A stretch of DNA of 8,794 bases, from contig PLNO01000038.1 of the NCBI GenBank assembly GCA_003141795.1, positions 1,335-10,128 on the forward strand. Direction: 5' to 3'. This document shows positions 1 through 5,880 of this stretch, in pieces. The first letter of the stretch is position 1. Each line of letters opens with the position of its first letter. The translations under genes and the position numbers were made by a program. The notes beneath the pieces are model-generated. The model saw only the letters and a list, made by a program, of their open reading frames with translations. It was not told the origin of the DNA and made no database searches. Origin of the DNA: Spirochaetaceae bacterium (lineage in GTDB: Bacteria > Spirochaetota > Spirochaetia > SZUA-6 > Fen-1364).

Positions 1-280
1 ACGACATTTCCTTGCACACAACGTAGCCGAGTGTCCCCGTCGAGGGCTTTTTTTCGGCTTTCTGGACCTGTTTGCGCTTGACGAACGTGCCCTGTCCGAC
101 GGACCTCTCGAACAGCCCGCGCGCCGTCAGCGAGAGGACCGCGTTCCGCACGGTAGTGCGGCTGACCTCGAGCTCAGTGGCAAGATCGCGTTCCGAGGGA
201 ATGCGGGTCCCCACGGGCCACGTATCCGAATCGATCCGCGCGAGCAGGAAGGATTCGACCTGAGCCTGGTAGGACTCCAT
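1..280 (-). CDS. GntR-family transcriptional regulator, N-terminal part (3' end beyond window)
   Basis: This is a DNA-binding regulator of which the first 93 residues are visible; the gene runs off the left edge. A GntR-type winged helix spans about residues 7-67. The recognition-helix region contains PSERDLATELEVSRTTVRNA, and the wing ends in GQGTFV, both hallmarks of the family. After a lysine-rich linker (about 68-80) the sequence GTLGYVVCK begins. This looks like the first beta strand of a LacI/periplasmic-binding-like effector domain, as in AraR-type GntR proteins, but too little is present to classify the subfamily or ligand. The start at 280 has a weak AAGA upstream. An in-frame ATG at 307 would add nine residues but directly abuts the palindrome at 308-323, so 280 is preferred. 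The gene is divergent from the quinone/ABC operon. GntR membership is secure; the effector is unknown. Confidence 0.88.
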   Translation of the reverse strand, partial: MESYQAQVESFLLARIDSDTWPVGTRIPSERDLATELEVSRTTVRNAVLSLTARGLFERSVGQGTFVKRKQVQKAEKKPSTGTLGYVVCKEMS

Positions 281-438
281 GGCATTCTTCTGTATCGTCT
301 TTCTCATATTGGTTATAACCAATTACAACCATTCTGATGTACCTGAGTGGCGTTTGTCAAGAAAAAAAACACGAATCCGCCCCCAGTATCCATCCCTCCA
401 ACGGCCTCGCTATACTTCGTCGCGAGGAAGAGGAGCTC
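281..438. promoter_or_regulatory. Divergent intergenic/promoter region between gntR and ubiD
   Basis: This 158-nt stretch separates the two divergent genes. It holds the palindrome described separately, an A-run (about 361-369) and a TATACT hexamer (411-416) that matches five of six bases of a sigma-70 -10 box. No convincing -35 box lies 16-18 nt upstream of that hexamer, so the start of the operon transcript is not resolved. A purine-rich ribosome-binding stretch (GAGGAAGAGGAG, 424-435) precedes the ubiD start. Confidence 0.4.
308..323. promoter_or_regulatory. Perfect 16-bp palindrome, candidate GntR operator
   Basis: ATTGGTTATAACCAAT is a perfect inverted repeat with a GGTTATAACC core, the kind of symmetric site that GntR-family dimers bind. 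It lies immediately upstream of the gntR start region and upstream of the ubiD operon. A further half-site-like copy (CAACCATT, 326-333) follows TAACCAATT (316-324) at a 10-bp period, so both would face the same side of the helix. The location supports autoregulation and possibly control of the divergent operon. Binding by this particular protein is inferred. Confidence 0.55.
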
Positions 439-1893
439 ATGGCATACAGCGATCTTCAGGATTTCATCGCCGCGCTTGAAAGGCGGGGAGAGCTCAGACG
501 CATTGCGACGGAGGTCGATCCCGAGCTCGAGATCACCGAGATCGCCTCCCGGGTGATGAAAGCGGGCGGGCCTGCGCTCCTGTTCGAAAAGGTGAAAGGC
601 TCGTCCTACCCCCTTCTCATCAATGCGATGGGTACCGAGTCCCGCATGGCGTTCGCGCTCGGCGCCCACAGCCTCGACGAGAAGGCGGCGGAGATCGAGT
701 CCCTCATCGGGTGGGCGTGGCACCAGGTCCGCGATTTCTCCCTTTTCAGCGCGGTCCCCGAAGCGCTCATGAAGCTGCCGGTGGCCCGCTCCCTGCTGCC
801 GAAGCGCGTGTCCCGTCCCCTCTGCCAGGAGGTGATCGACGACAGCGCGGGCTTCGGAACCCTTCCCGTACTGAAGTGCTGGCCCGCCGACGGCGGACGG
901 TTCCTCACCCTGCCCCTCGTCTGCACGCGTGACGCGGAATCCCGGGCGCAGAACCTCGGCATGTACCGCATGCAGGTCTACGACGATCGCACCGCGGGAA
1001 TGCACTGGCACCTCCACAAGGACGGGGCGCATTTCTACGAGTCCTACCGGGCCCGGGGGGAGCGGATGCCCGTAGCGGTGGCGCTGGGCTCGGATCCCGC
1101 GGTGACGTATGCATCGAGCGCCCCGCTCCCCGAGGGGATCTGGGAGATGATCTTCGCCGGCTTCCTGAGGGGGAAGCCCGCGATGATCGCCAAGGCCACC
1201 TTGAGCGATCTGGACGTGCCCGCCGACGCCGAGTTCGTCCTGGAGGGGTGGGTGGACCCGCGGGAGACCCGTCTGGAAGGGCCGTTCGGGGACCACACCG
1301 GCTACTATTCGCTGCCCGACCTCTACCCGGTTTTCCACCTCGAGCGCATCACGCGCAGGAAGAACCCCGTGTACCCCGCCACCATCGTCGGCATTCCTCC
1401 GAAGGAGGATTGCTGGATGGCCAAGGCGACGGAGCGCCTGTTCCTCCCGTTCCTCAAGCAGCTCTGTCCCGAGATCCAGGACCTCGCGATGCCGCTGGAG
1501 GGGGTCTTCCACAACTGCGTCATCGTCTCCATCAAGAAGCGCTATCCGGGGCAGGCCCGCAAGGTCATGAACTTCCTCTGGGGCATGGGACAGATGATGT
1601 ACACGAAGCTCATCGTCGTCGTCGACGCCGACGCCGATCTCCGCGACCTCTCGGGCGTGGCGTGGAGGGTGTTCAACAACATCGATGCGCGGCGCGATCT
1701 CGTGCTCTCCGACGGGCCGCTGGACGCCCTCGACCACTCCTCCCCGATCCCCCGCTACGGCACGCGCCTCGGCGTCGATGCGACCCGCAAGGGCAGGGAC
1801 GAGGGGCATGACCGCGAGTGGCCCGACCCGCTCTCCATGGAAGAGCGCGTGGTGTCCCTGGTCGATCGCAGATGGGCGGAGTATGGAATTTGA
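439..1893 (+). CDS. ubiD: UbiD-family prenylated-FMN-dependent decarboxylase, menaquinone (MqnL-like) type
   Basis: This is a 484-residue cytosolic decarboxylase of normal UbiD length. It would remove the carboxyl group from a prenylated aromatic acid using prenylated FMN. The metal/cofactor region NLGMYRMQ is at 172-179 (N172, R177), with H191 and H193 shortly after and E232 in LPEG. The catalytic loop EGPFGDHTGYYS (280-291) supplies E280 and D285, which correspond to the acidic pair of the R-E-E/D triad. The downstream signatures YPATIVGIPPKED, KATERLFLPF, KKRYPGQARKVMN, DHSSPIPRYG and REWPD are typical of the UbiD group that accompanies futalosine-pathway genes. The start at 439 is chosen because it has a purine-rich ribosome-binding stretch and the family N-terminus (YSDLQDFIAALERRGELRRI). 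An ATG at 337 would add 34 unrelated residues. It is the first gene of the operon. The exact substrate (prenylated naphthoate versus hydroxybenzoate) is inferred. Confidence 0.93.
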   Translation: MAYSDLQDFIAALERRGELRRIATEVDPELEITEIASRVMKAGGPALLFEKVKGSSYPLLINAMGTESRMAFALGAHSLDEKAAEIESLIGWAWHQVRDFSLFSAVPEALMKLPVARSLLPKRVSRPLCQEVIDDSAGFGTLPVLKCWPADGGRFLTLPLVCTRDAESRAQNLGMYRMQVYDDRTAGMHWHLHKDGAHFYESYRARGERMPVAVALGSDPAVTYASSAPLPEGIWEMIFAGFLRGKPAMIAKATLSDLDVPADAEFVLEGWVDPRETRLEGPFGDHTGYYSLPDLYPVFHLERITRRKNPVYPATIVGIPPKEDCWMAKATERLFLPFLKQLCPEIQDLAMPLEGVFHNCVIVSIKKRYPGQARKVMNFLWGMGQMMYTKLIVVVDADADLRDLSGVAWRVFNNIDARRDLVLSDGPLDALDHSSPIPRYGTRLGVDATRKGRDEGHDREWPDPLSMEERVVSLVDRRWAEYGI

Positions 1894-2750
1894 GGTTCCC
1901 GTTCAAGCTCCGCCTGATTGCCGATGCCGTCATCATCCGCCATACCCTCTTCTCCCTCCCGTTCGTTCTTGCCGCCGTCCTCCTGGAGACGAACGGGCGT
2001 CCGTCGGCCTGGAAGGTCCTCTGGATCGTGCTCGCGGCCGTTGGCGCGCGGAACGCGGCCAATTCTTTCAACAGGCTTGCCGATCGTGACATCGACGCGA
2101 AAAACCCGCGCACGGCGGGCAGGCATCTTCCGTCGGGGAGGCTCTCCCCGCGCGACCTCAGGATCTTTACTGCGGCCATGCTCCTGCTCTTCTGCGTCTC
2201 CGCCGCAATGCTCAACTGGCTGTGCGTCGCTCTCCTGCCGGTGGCGGGCGTGCTCGTCTTCGGTTACTCCTACGCGAAACGCTTCACGTGGATGTCGCAC
2301 TTCTGGCTCGGCATTGCCTGCTGCTCGGGCACGATGGGCGCCTTCCTCGGGCTCACCGGGCAGTTCCATTTCCGCTACTTCCTCTTCGCCGGTGCCGTTG
2401 CCCTCTGGGTGACGGGCTTCGACATCCTCTACGCGCTCCAGGACATCGAGGTCGACAGGGCGCAGGGGTTGAAGTCCATCCCCTCCCGGTTCGGCCCGAA
2501 GCTGGGCCGTATCTGCGCCGCCGCGTGCCACGTCGGAACGATCTACGGCCTGGCCGTCACCCCCTTCTTCTGGGACGTCGGCTATCCGTTCATCGTCGGG
2601 CTGGCGGCGGCCGCCTGCATGCTCATCGTCGAGCAGATCGTCGCCCTCGGCGGCACGGAGCGCCACATCAGGATCGCCGCCTACGGGATCAATGAGATCA
2701 TCCCGCTCATCGTGCTCGCGGGCTGTGCGATCGATATTTACCTGCTATAA
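1890..2750 (+). CDS. ubiA: UbiA-family aromatic prenyltransferase, MqnP-like
   Basis: This integral-membrane prenyltransferase attaches a polyprenyl chain to an aromatic acid. It is 286 residues from the TTG start, a normal UbiA size. The first diphosphate-binding motif is N61-x3-D65-x3-D69 (NRLADRDID), followed by AKNPRTAGRHLPSG. The second is in YALQDIEVDRAQG (D185 and D189) followed by SIPSRFG. Roughly eight to nine hydrophobic helices are present. The form NRLADRDIDAKNPRTAGR resembles the UbiA members linked to futalosine-type menaquinone synthesis. A TTG start at 1890 is preferred because GGAG (1878-1881) sits 8 nt upstream and TTGA overlaps the ubiD stop, giving translational coupling. 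An in-frame ATG at 1872 (six more residues) has no visible ribosome-binding site. The family is certain; naphthoate as substrate is inferred. Confidence 0.92.
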   Translation: MRFPFKLRLIADAVIIRHTLFSLPFVLAAVLLETNGRPSAWKVLWIVLAAVGARNAANSFNRLADRDIDAKNPRTAGRHLPSGRLSPRDLRIFTAAMLLLFCVSAAMLNWLCVALLPVAGVLVFGYSYAKRFTWMSHFWLGIACCSGTMGAFLGLTGQFHFRYFLFAGAVALWVTGFDILYALQDIEVDRAQGLKSIPSRFGPKLGRICAAACHVGTIYGLAVTPFFWDVGYPFIVGLAAAACMLIVEQIVALGGTERHIRIAAYGINEIIPLIVLAGCAIDIYLL

Positions 2751-2758
2751 TCCCGCGC

Positions 2759-3343
2759 ATGGACCGCTACCTCCTCTGCATGACAGGCGCTTCCGGCGCC
2801 ATCTACGGCATCCGCCTCATGGCGGCCATCAGCCGGGCGCCCGGTACCGAGCTGCACCTCGTCGCCTCGAGTTGGGCGGAGCGTGTGGTGTCCGAGGAGA
2901 CGGGGCTGCCGCTCTCCGAGCACATCGCCCGGCTCGGCTCGTCGCGTATCGTGCGCCACGCCCCGGACGATCTTGCCGCCGCGGTCTCATCGGGGTCCTT
3001 TCGCCTGACCGCAACCGTGATCGCTCCCTGCTCCATCGCGACAGCGGGCGCCATTGCCGCGGGGGTCGTACAGAACCTCGTGCACAGGGCGGGGGCTGTG
3101 GCGTTGAAGGAGGGGTGGCCCCTCGTGCTCGTGCCGCGGGAGAGCCCGCTGTCCCTCGTTGCTCTGCGCGTGCTGGTGTCCCTGAAGGAAGCGGGCGCTG
3201 TGATCCTGCCGGCGAGCCCCGGGTTCTACGCCCGGCCGGCAACGATCGATGACCTGGTCGATCACGTCGTTGCGCGCATCTGCGACACGATCGGCATCGA
3301 AGTTCCCGATGCGCACCGCTGGAAGGAAGAAGGAGAGGAATGA
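2759..3343 (+). CDS. ubiX: UbiX-family flavin prenyltransferase
   Basis: This 194-residue enzyme makes the prenylated FMN cofactor that UbiD needs, from reduced FMN and dimethylallyl phosphate. The FMN-binding GASGAIYG is at 10-17, APCS at 89-92, the RESPLS motif at 127-132 (usually RETPLS) and PASPGFYARP at 151-160, all in the expected order and spacing. The length is normal. It starts 8 nt after the ubiA stop. No Shine-Dalgarno sequence is visible in front of the ATG (the preceding bases are TATAATCCCGCGC), so translation may depend on ribosomes arriving from ubiA. Placing the cofactor-making gene beside ubiD and ubiA makes the three a functional unit. MqnM is the corresponding name if the pathway is futalosine-type menaquinone synthesis. 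Confidence 0.94.
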   Translation: MDRYLLCMTGASGAIYGIRLMAAISRAPGTELHLVASSWAERVVSEETGLPLSEHIARLGSSRIVRHAPDDLAAAVSSGSFRLTATVIAPCSIATAGAIAAGVVQNLVHRAGAVALKEGWPLVLVPRESPLSLVALRVLVSLKEAGAVILPASPGFYARPATIDDLVDHVVARICDTIGIEVPDAHRWKEEGEE

Positions 3344-4281
3344 TGTCTCGTCGCTGCACCTGGTTGATCGGATTCGTGCTCGTGATCCTGCTTGCTCCGC
3401 TCGGCGTCGGTGCCGCGTGGGGTGCCCCCGCGGAGCTGCGCATCGGGGTCCTGCCGGACGTCGATTCGCTCCCGCTCCTCGTTGCCGACGCGGAGGGCAG
3501 GTTCGATGCTGAAGGCGTGAAGGTACACCTCTCACGGTTCACCACGGCCGTGGAAAGGGATGCCGCCTTCCAGGCCGGCGCCGTGGACGGCGTGGTTTCC
3601 GACCTCCTGGGCGCGGCGCTCGCCGCACAGGCCGGCTTCGACGTGCGGGTAACGAGCCTCACAGACGGCCGCTACGGGATCGTTTCGGCGCCGGGGAGCG
3701 GGATCGCCAACGCGGCGGGGCTTGCCGGCGTTCCGGTCGGGATTTCCACGAGCACGATCATCCAGTACGCCACGGACGTTCTCCTTAAGCGCGCGGGCTT
3801 GACCCCGGACCAGATCGTCGGCATGGCCGTTCCGAAGATCCAGGTCCGTATGGAGCTTCTCCTCGCCGGTCAGCTGAAGGCGGCATGCCTGCCGGAACCG
3901 CTCCTCTCGGTGGCGCGGGCCCGCGGGGCCACCCTGATCGCGGCAAGCGACGAATCGGGATTCGGCGCCGGTGTGCTGCTCTTCTCCCGCAAAGTCCTCG
4001 ACACGCGCCTGGCCGACGTGCGGGCGCTGTACGCCGCGTACTGGAAGGCCGCCCAGGCCGTCAATGCGAACGATGCAGCCTACCGGAGCTTCCTCGTTGA
4101 AAAGGCGGCTTTCCCGAAGGAGATCAGGGATCAGTTCCGTTTCGTCCGCTACCACGCGCCGCGCCTGCCGGAAATCTCGGACGTCCGCGACGTCCTGGCG
4201 TGGATGAAGGGGAAGGGGCTCCTCTCGAAGGACATCGACCCCGCGACGCTGCTGGACGGGCGGGCAATCGCCGGATGGTGA
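3340..4281 (+). CDS. ABC transporter substrate-binding protein, NitT/TauT/SsuA (NMT1-like) family
   Basis: This 313-residue exported binding protein has a positively charged N-terminus (MMSRRCTW), a hydrophobic core at about 9-26 and a likely signal-peptidase site after AWG (28). The mature part opens with LRIGVLPDVDSLPLLVADAEGRF, the usual first lobe of NMT1/SsuA-like type II binding proteins. The segments FQAGAVDGVVSDLLGA, VGISTSTIIQYATDVLLKRAG, ELLLAGQLKAACLPEPL and RDVLAWMKGKGLL follow the family order. There is no lipobox, because C6 lies before the hydrophobic core, so the mature protein should be soluble in the periplasm. The start overlaps the ubiX stop (AATGATG). ATG 3340 and ATG 3343 are both possible after AAGGAG, and 3343 has the better spacing. 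The ligand cannot be read from the sequence. Co-transcription with the quinone genes suggests an aromatic or quinone precursor rather than sulfonates or nitrate. Confidence 0.88.
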   Translation: MMSRRCTWLIGFVLVILLAPLGVGAAWGAPAELRIGVLPDVDSLPLLVADAEGRFDAEGVKVHLSRFTTAVERDAAFQAGAVDGVVSDLLGAALAAQAGFDVRVTSLTDGRYGIVSAPGSGIANAAGLAGVPVGISTSTIIQYATDVLLKRAGLTPDQIVGMAVPKIQVRMELLLAGQLKAACLPEPLLSVARARGATLIAASDESGFGAGVLLFSRKVLDTRLADVRALYAAYWKAAQAVNANDAAYRSFLVEKAAFPKEIRDQFRFVRYHAPRLPEISDVRDVLAWMKGKGLLSKDIDPATLLDGRAIAGW

Positions 4282-5018
4282 GCCTTGAGGGGATCGGCAT
4301 CGTCTACCCTGCGCGGGATGGGCCGATCCCTGCCGTCAAGGACTTCGATGCCGATTTCCCCGCGGGAACGATCACCGCGATCATCGGGCCGTCGGGGTGC
4401 GGGAAGACGAGCCTCCTCCAGGTCATCGCGGGGCTCCGCCCGCCGACGACGGGCCGGGTGCTCGTCGAGGGAGTCGAGCTCTCCGGCGTGCGCTCCCGCA
4501 CCGCCGTCATCTTTCAGGACTACGGTCTTCTCCCCTGGAAAAGCGTGCGGGATAACGCCGAGCTGCCCCTCCTGCTCCGAGGGATGCACCGTCGACAGCG
4601 CAGGGACGTCGTCGATCCGATTCTGGAAGAGCTGGGACTTTCGCAGTTCGTACGCCTGTACCCTTCGGGTCTTTCCGGGGGGATGCGTCAGCGCCTCGCC
4701 GTCGCGAGGGCCCTCTCCACAGGTCCTGACCTGCTCCTCATGGACGAGCCTTTTCCCAGCCTCGATGCGCTGACGCGCGAGTCCCTCCAGGAGATGCTCC
4801 TTGCCGTGCACCGCCGGCACGATATGACGACCATCATCGTCACACACTCCATCGAGGAGGCGGCGTATCTCTCCGACGTCGTGCTCGTCATGCGGGGGAG
4901 GAATCCCGGAGGTCTCCTTGGGAGTGTTGCCGCAGGCCACCCGCACCGCGACGAGCCGCGCTTCCTCGAGGTCACGACGAAGCTGCGCGCCATGCTCGTG
5001 GAAGGGGCGTACAGATGA
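4275..5018 (+). CDS. ABC transporter ATP-binding protein (SsuB/TauB type)
   Basis: This 247-residue nucleotide-binding subunit energises the importer. Walker A is GPSGCGKT (38-45), the Q-loop is FQDYGLLPW (80-88, Q81), the ABC signature is LSGGM (133-137), Walker B is LLLMDEP (153-159) with catalytic E158, the D-loop is SLD (162-164) and the H-loop histidine is H191 in IIVTHSIEEA. All catalytic elements are intact. The Q-loop LLPW is typical of the NitT/TauT/SsuB branch. The start overlaps the end of the binding-protein gene by 7 nt, which points to coupled translation. GTG at 4278 is a possible alternative start. Longer in-frame extension upstream to 4200 would overlap the previous gene extensively and adds no family residues, so it is discarded. 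Confidence 0.93.
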   Translation: MVSLEGIGIVYPARDGPIPAVKDFDADFPAGTITAIIGPSGCGKTSLLQVIAGLRPPTTGRVLVEGVELSGVRSRTAVIFQDYGLLPWKSVRDNAELPLLLRGMHRRQRRDVVDPILEELGLSQFVRLYPSGLSGGMRQRLAVARALSTGPDLLLMDEPFPSLDALTRESLQEMLLAVHRRHDMTTIIVTHSIEEAAYLSDVVLVMRGRNPGGLLGSVAAGHPHRDEPRFLEVTTKLRAMLVEGAYR

Positions 5019-5764
5019 GACTGCGCCGGGCGCTTCTGACCGTTGCCGCGGGCGCGGCGCTCATTCTCCTGTGGGCGGCAGCGGCCGCTCTGGTCAGGAA
5101 GGGGTTCCTCCCGTCACCGCTTCTGACCTTCGCACGGCTCGCCCAGCACCTCGCCGACGGTACCCTCTCCCGTCATGCGGGCGCCTCGGCGGCGCGCATA
5201 GGGCTCGCGCTTCTTTTCTCCGTCGTTCCTGCATCCCTTCTGGGGCTCGCCGCCGGGAGGTCGCGACGCCTGGATGCGGTCGTAACGCCCTTCGTCTACA
5301 TCCTCCATCCGCTGCCCAAGGTGGCCTTCCTCCCGATCATCATGCTGTTCCTCGGCCTGGGCAATGCGGCCAAGGTCTTCCTCATCTGGCTCATCATCTT
5401 CGGTCAGCTCGTCGTCTCGGCGCGGGACGCCGCGCGCGCGGTCCCCCCGGCACTGCTCGACTCGGTACGGTCCCTCGGGGCCACGCGTGCGGACCTCCTC
5501 CGCCACGTCATCGTGCCCGCTGCGCTGCCCTCGCTCCTCTCAGCGCTCCGCGTGGCGCTGGGCACCTCGATTGCTGTCCTCTTCCTCGCTGAGAGCTTCG
5601 CCGCGGAATCCGGGCTGGGCTGGTACATCGTCGACTCATGGACCAGGGTCGATTACCCGGACATGTACGCGGCAATCGTCGCCCTTTCCGTCTTCGGGCT
5701 GCTCTGCTACGTGATCATCGATCTTTTAGAGGCGATCCTCTGCCGCTGGAGGGAGAAGGTCTGA
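5015..5764 (+). CDS. ABC transporter permease (SsuC/TauC type)
   Basis: This 249-residue inner-membrane permease forms the channel of the importer. About six hydrophobic helices are seen (roughly 6-26, 62-81, 88-113, 119-136, 178-195, 217-241). The cytoplasmic coupling loop reads SVRSLGATRADLLRHVIVP (150-168). This is the EAA-type motif with its invariant glycine (G155) and closing proline, which docks onto the ATPase. The following AESFAAESGLGWYIVDSW is also typical of the family. The start codon overlaps the ATPase stop as ATGA. It is the last gene of the six-gene operon, followed at once by a hairpin. Length and motif set are normal. Confidence 0.92.
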   Translation: MRLRRALLTVAAGAALILLWAAAAALVRKGFLPSPLLTFARLAQHLADGTLSRHAGASAARIGLALLFSVVPASLLGLAAGRSRRLDAVVTPFVYILHPLPKVAFLPIIMLFLGLGNAAKVFLIWLIIFGQLVVSARDAARAVPPALLDSVRSLGATRADLLRHVIVPAALPSLLSALRVALGTSIAVLFLAESFAAESGLGWYIVDSWTRVDYPDMYAAIVALSVFGLLCYVIIDLLEAILCRWREKV

Positions 5765-5765
5765 G

Positions 5766-5780
5766 CCTGCGGCCCGCAGG
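5766..5780. terminator. Hairpin directly after the permease stop
   Basis: CCTGCGG (5766-5772) and CCGCAGG (5774-5780) are perfect 7-base arms around one base, which in RNA would form a five- to six-pair stem with a small loop. It begins two bases after the stop codon. No T-run follows, so it is not a standard intrinsic terminator. It may protect the 3' end or act with the second hairpin. Confidence 0.4.
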
Positions 5781-5785
5781 GAGCA

Positions 5786-5864
5786 GGACGCTGCGAGAAG
5801 CGGGACGCCGCGAAAGCATGACGCCGCTATTCGCGGCGTCATGTCCTGTCCCCCCGTCATGTCC
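5786..5864. repeat. Short imperfect tandem repeats around the hairpin
   Basis: Three units beginning GGACGCTGC (5786), GGACGCCGC (5803) and TGACGCCGC (5819) are spaced 17 and 16 nt apart. On the other side of the hairpin, GTCATGTCC occurs twice (5838-5846 and 5856-5864), 18 nt apart. The 11-bp hairpin arms are drawn from these same units, one of them inverted. No coding function is apparent. Confidence 0.45.
5817..5843. terminator. Strong 11-bp inverted repeat between converging genes
   Basis: CATGACGCCGC (5817-5827) and GCGGCGTCATG (5833-5843) pair perfectly around TATTC. A second outer pairing, CAGGAC (5784-5789) with GTCCTG (5843-5848), is also possible. The site lies between the 3' ends of the plus-strand ABC operon and the minus-strand barrel gene, where a bidirectional terminator is expected. 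There is no U-tract on either side, so its role as a terminator is inferred from position and stem stability. Confidence 0.5.
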
Positions 5865-5880
5865 CATGAGCCAAGCAGGC

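Noticed and set aside
337..438. Extended ubiD start at the ATG at 337
   Set aside because: The extra 34 residues do not fit the family, and this ATG has no ribosome-binding site. The ATG at 439 has a purine-rich stretch in front and the conserved N-terminus after it.
313..1809. A 498-codon open frame on the minus strand opposite ubiD
   Set aside because: It is an antisense frame produced by GC-rich codon bias. Its composition is dominated by R, G, E and H with no domain, and ubiD on the other strand is intact and conserved.
1755..2666. A 303-codon open frame on the minus strand opposite ubiA
   Set aside because: It is highly charged and low in complexity with no recognisable motif. The plus strand encodes a complete UbiA with both diphosphate-binding motifs.
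2746..2751. TATAAT as a -10 box for an internal promoter before ubiX
   Set aside because: It overlaps the ubiA stop, has no -35 box at 16-18 nt upstream and would place the transcript start at about the ATG. It is more likely coincidental, although a leaderless ubiX transcript cannot be excluded.
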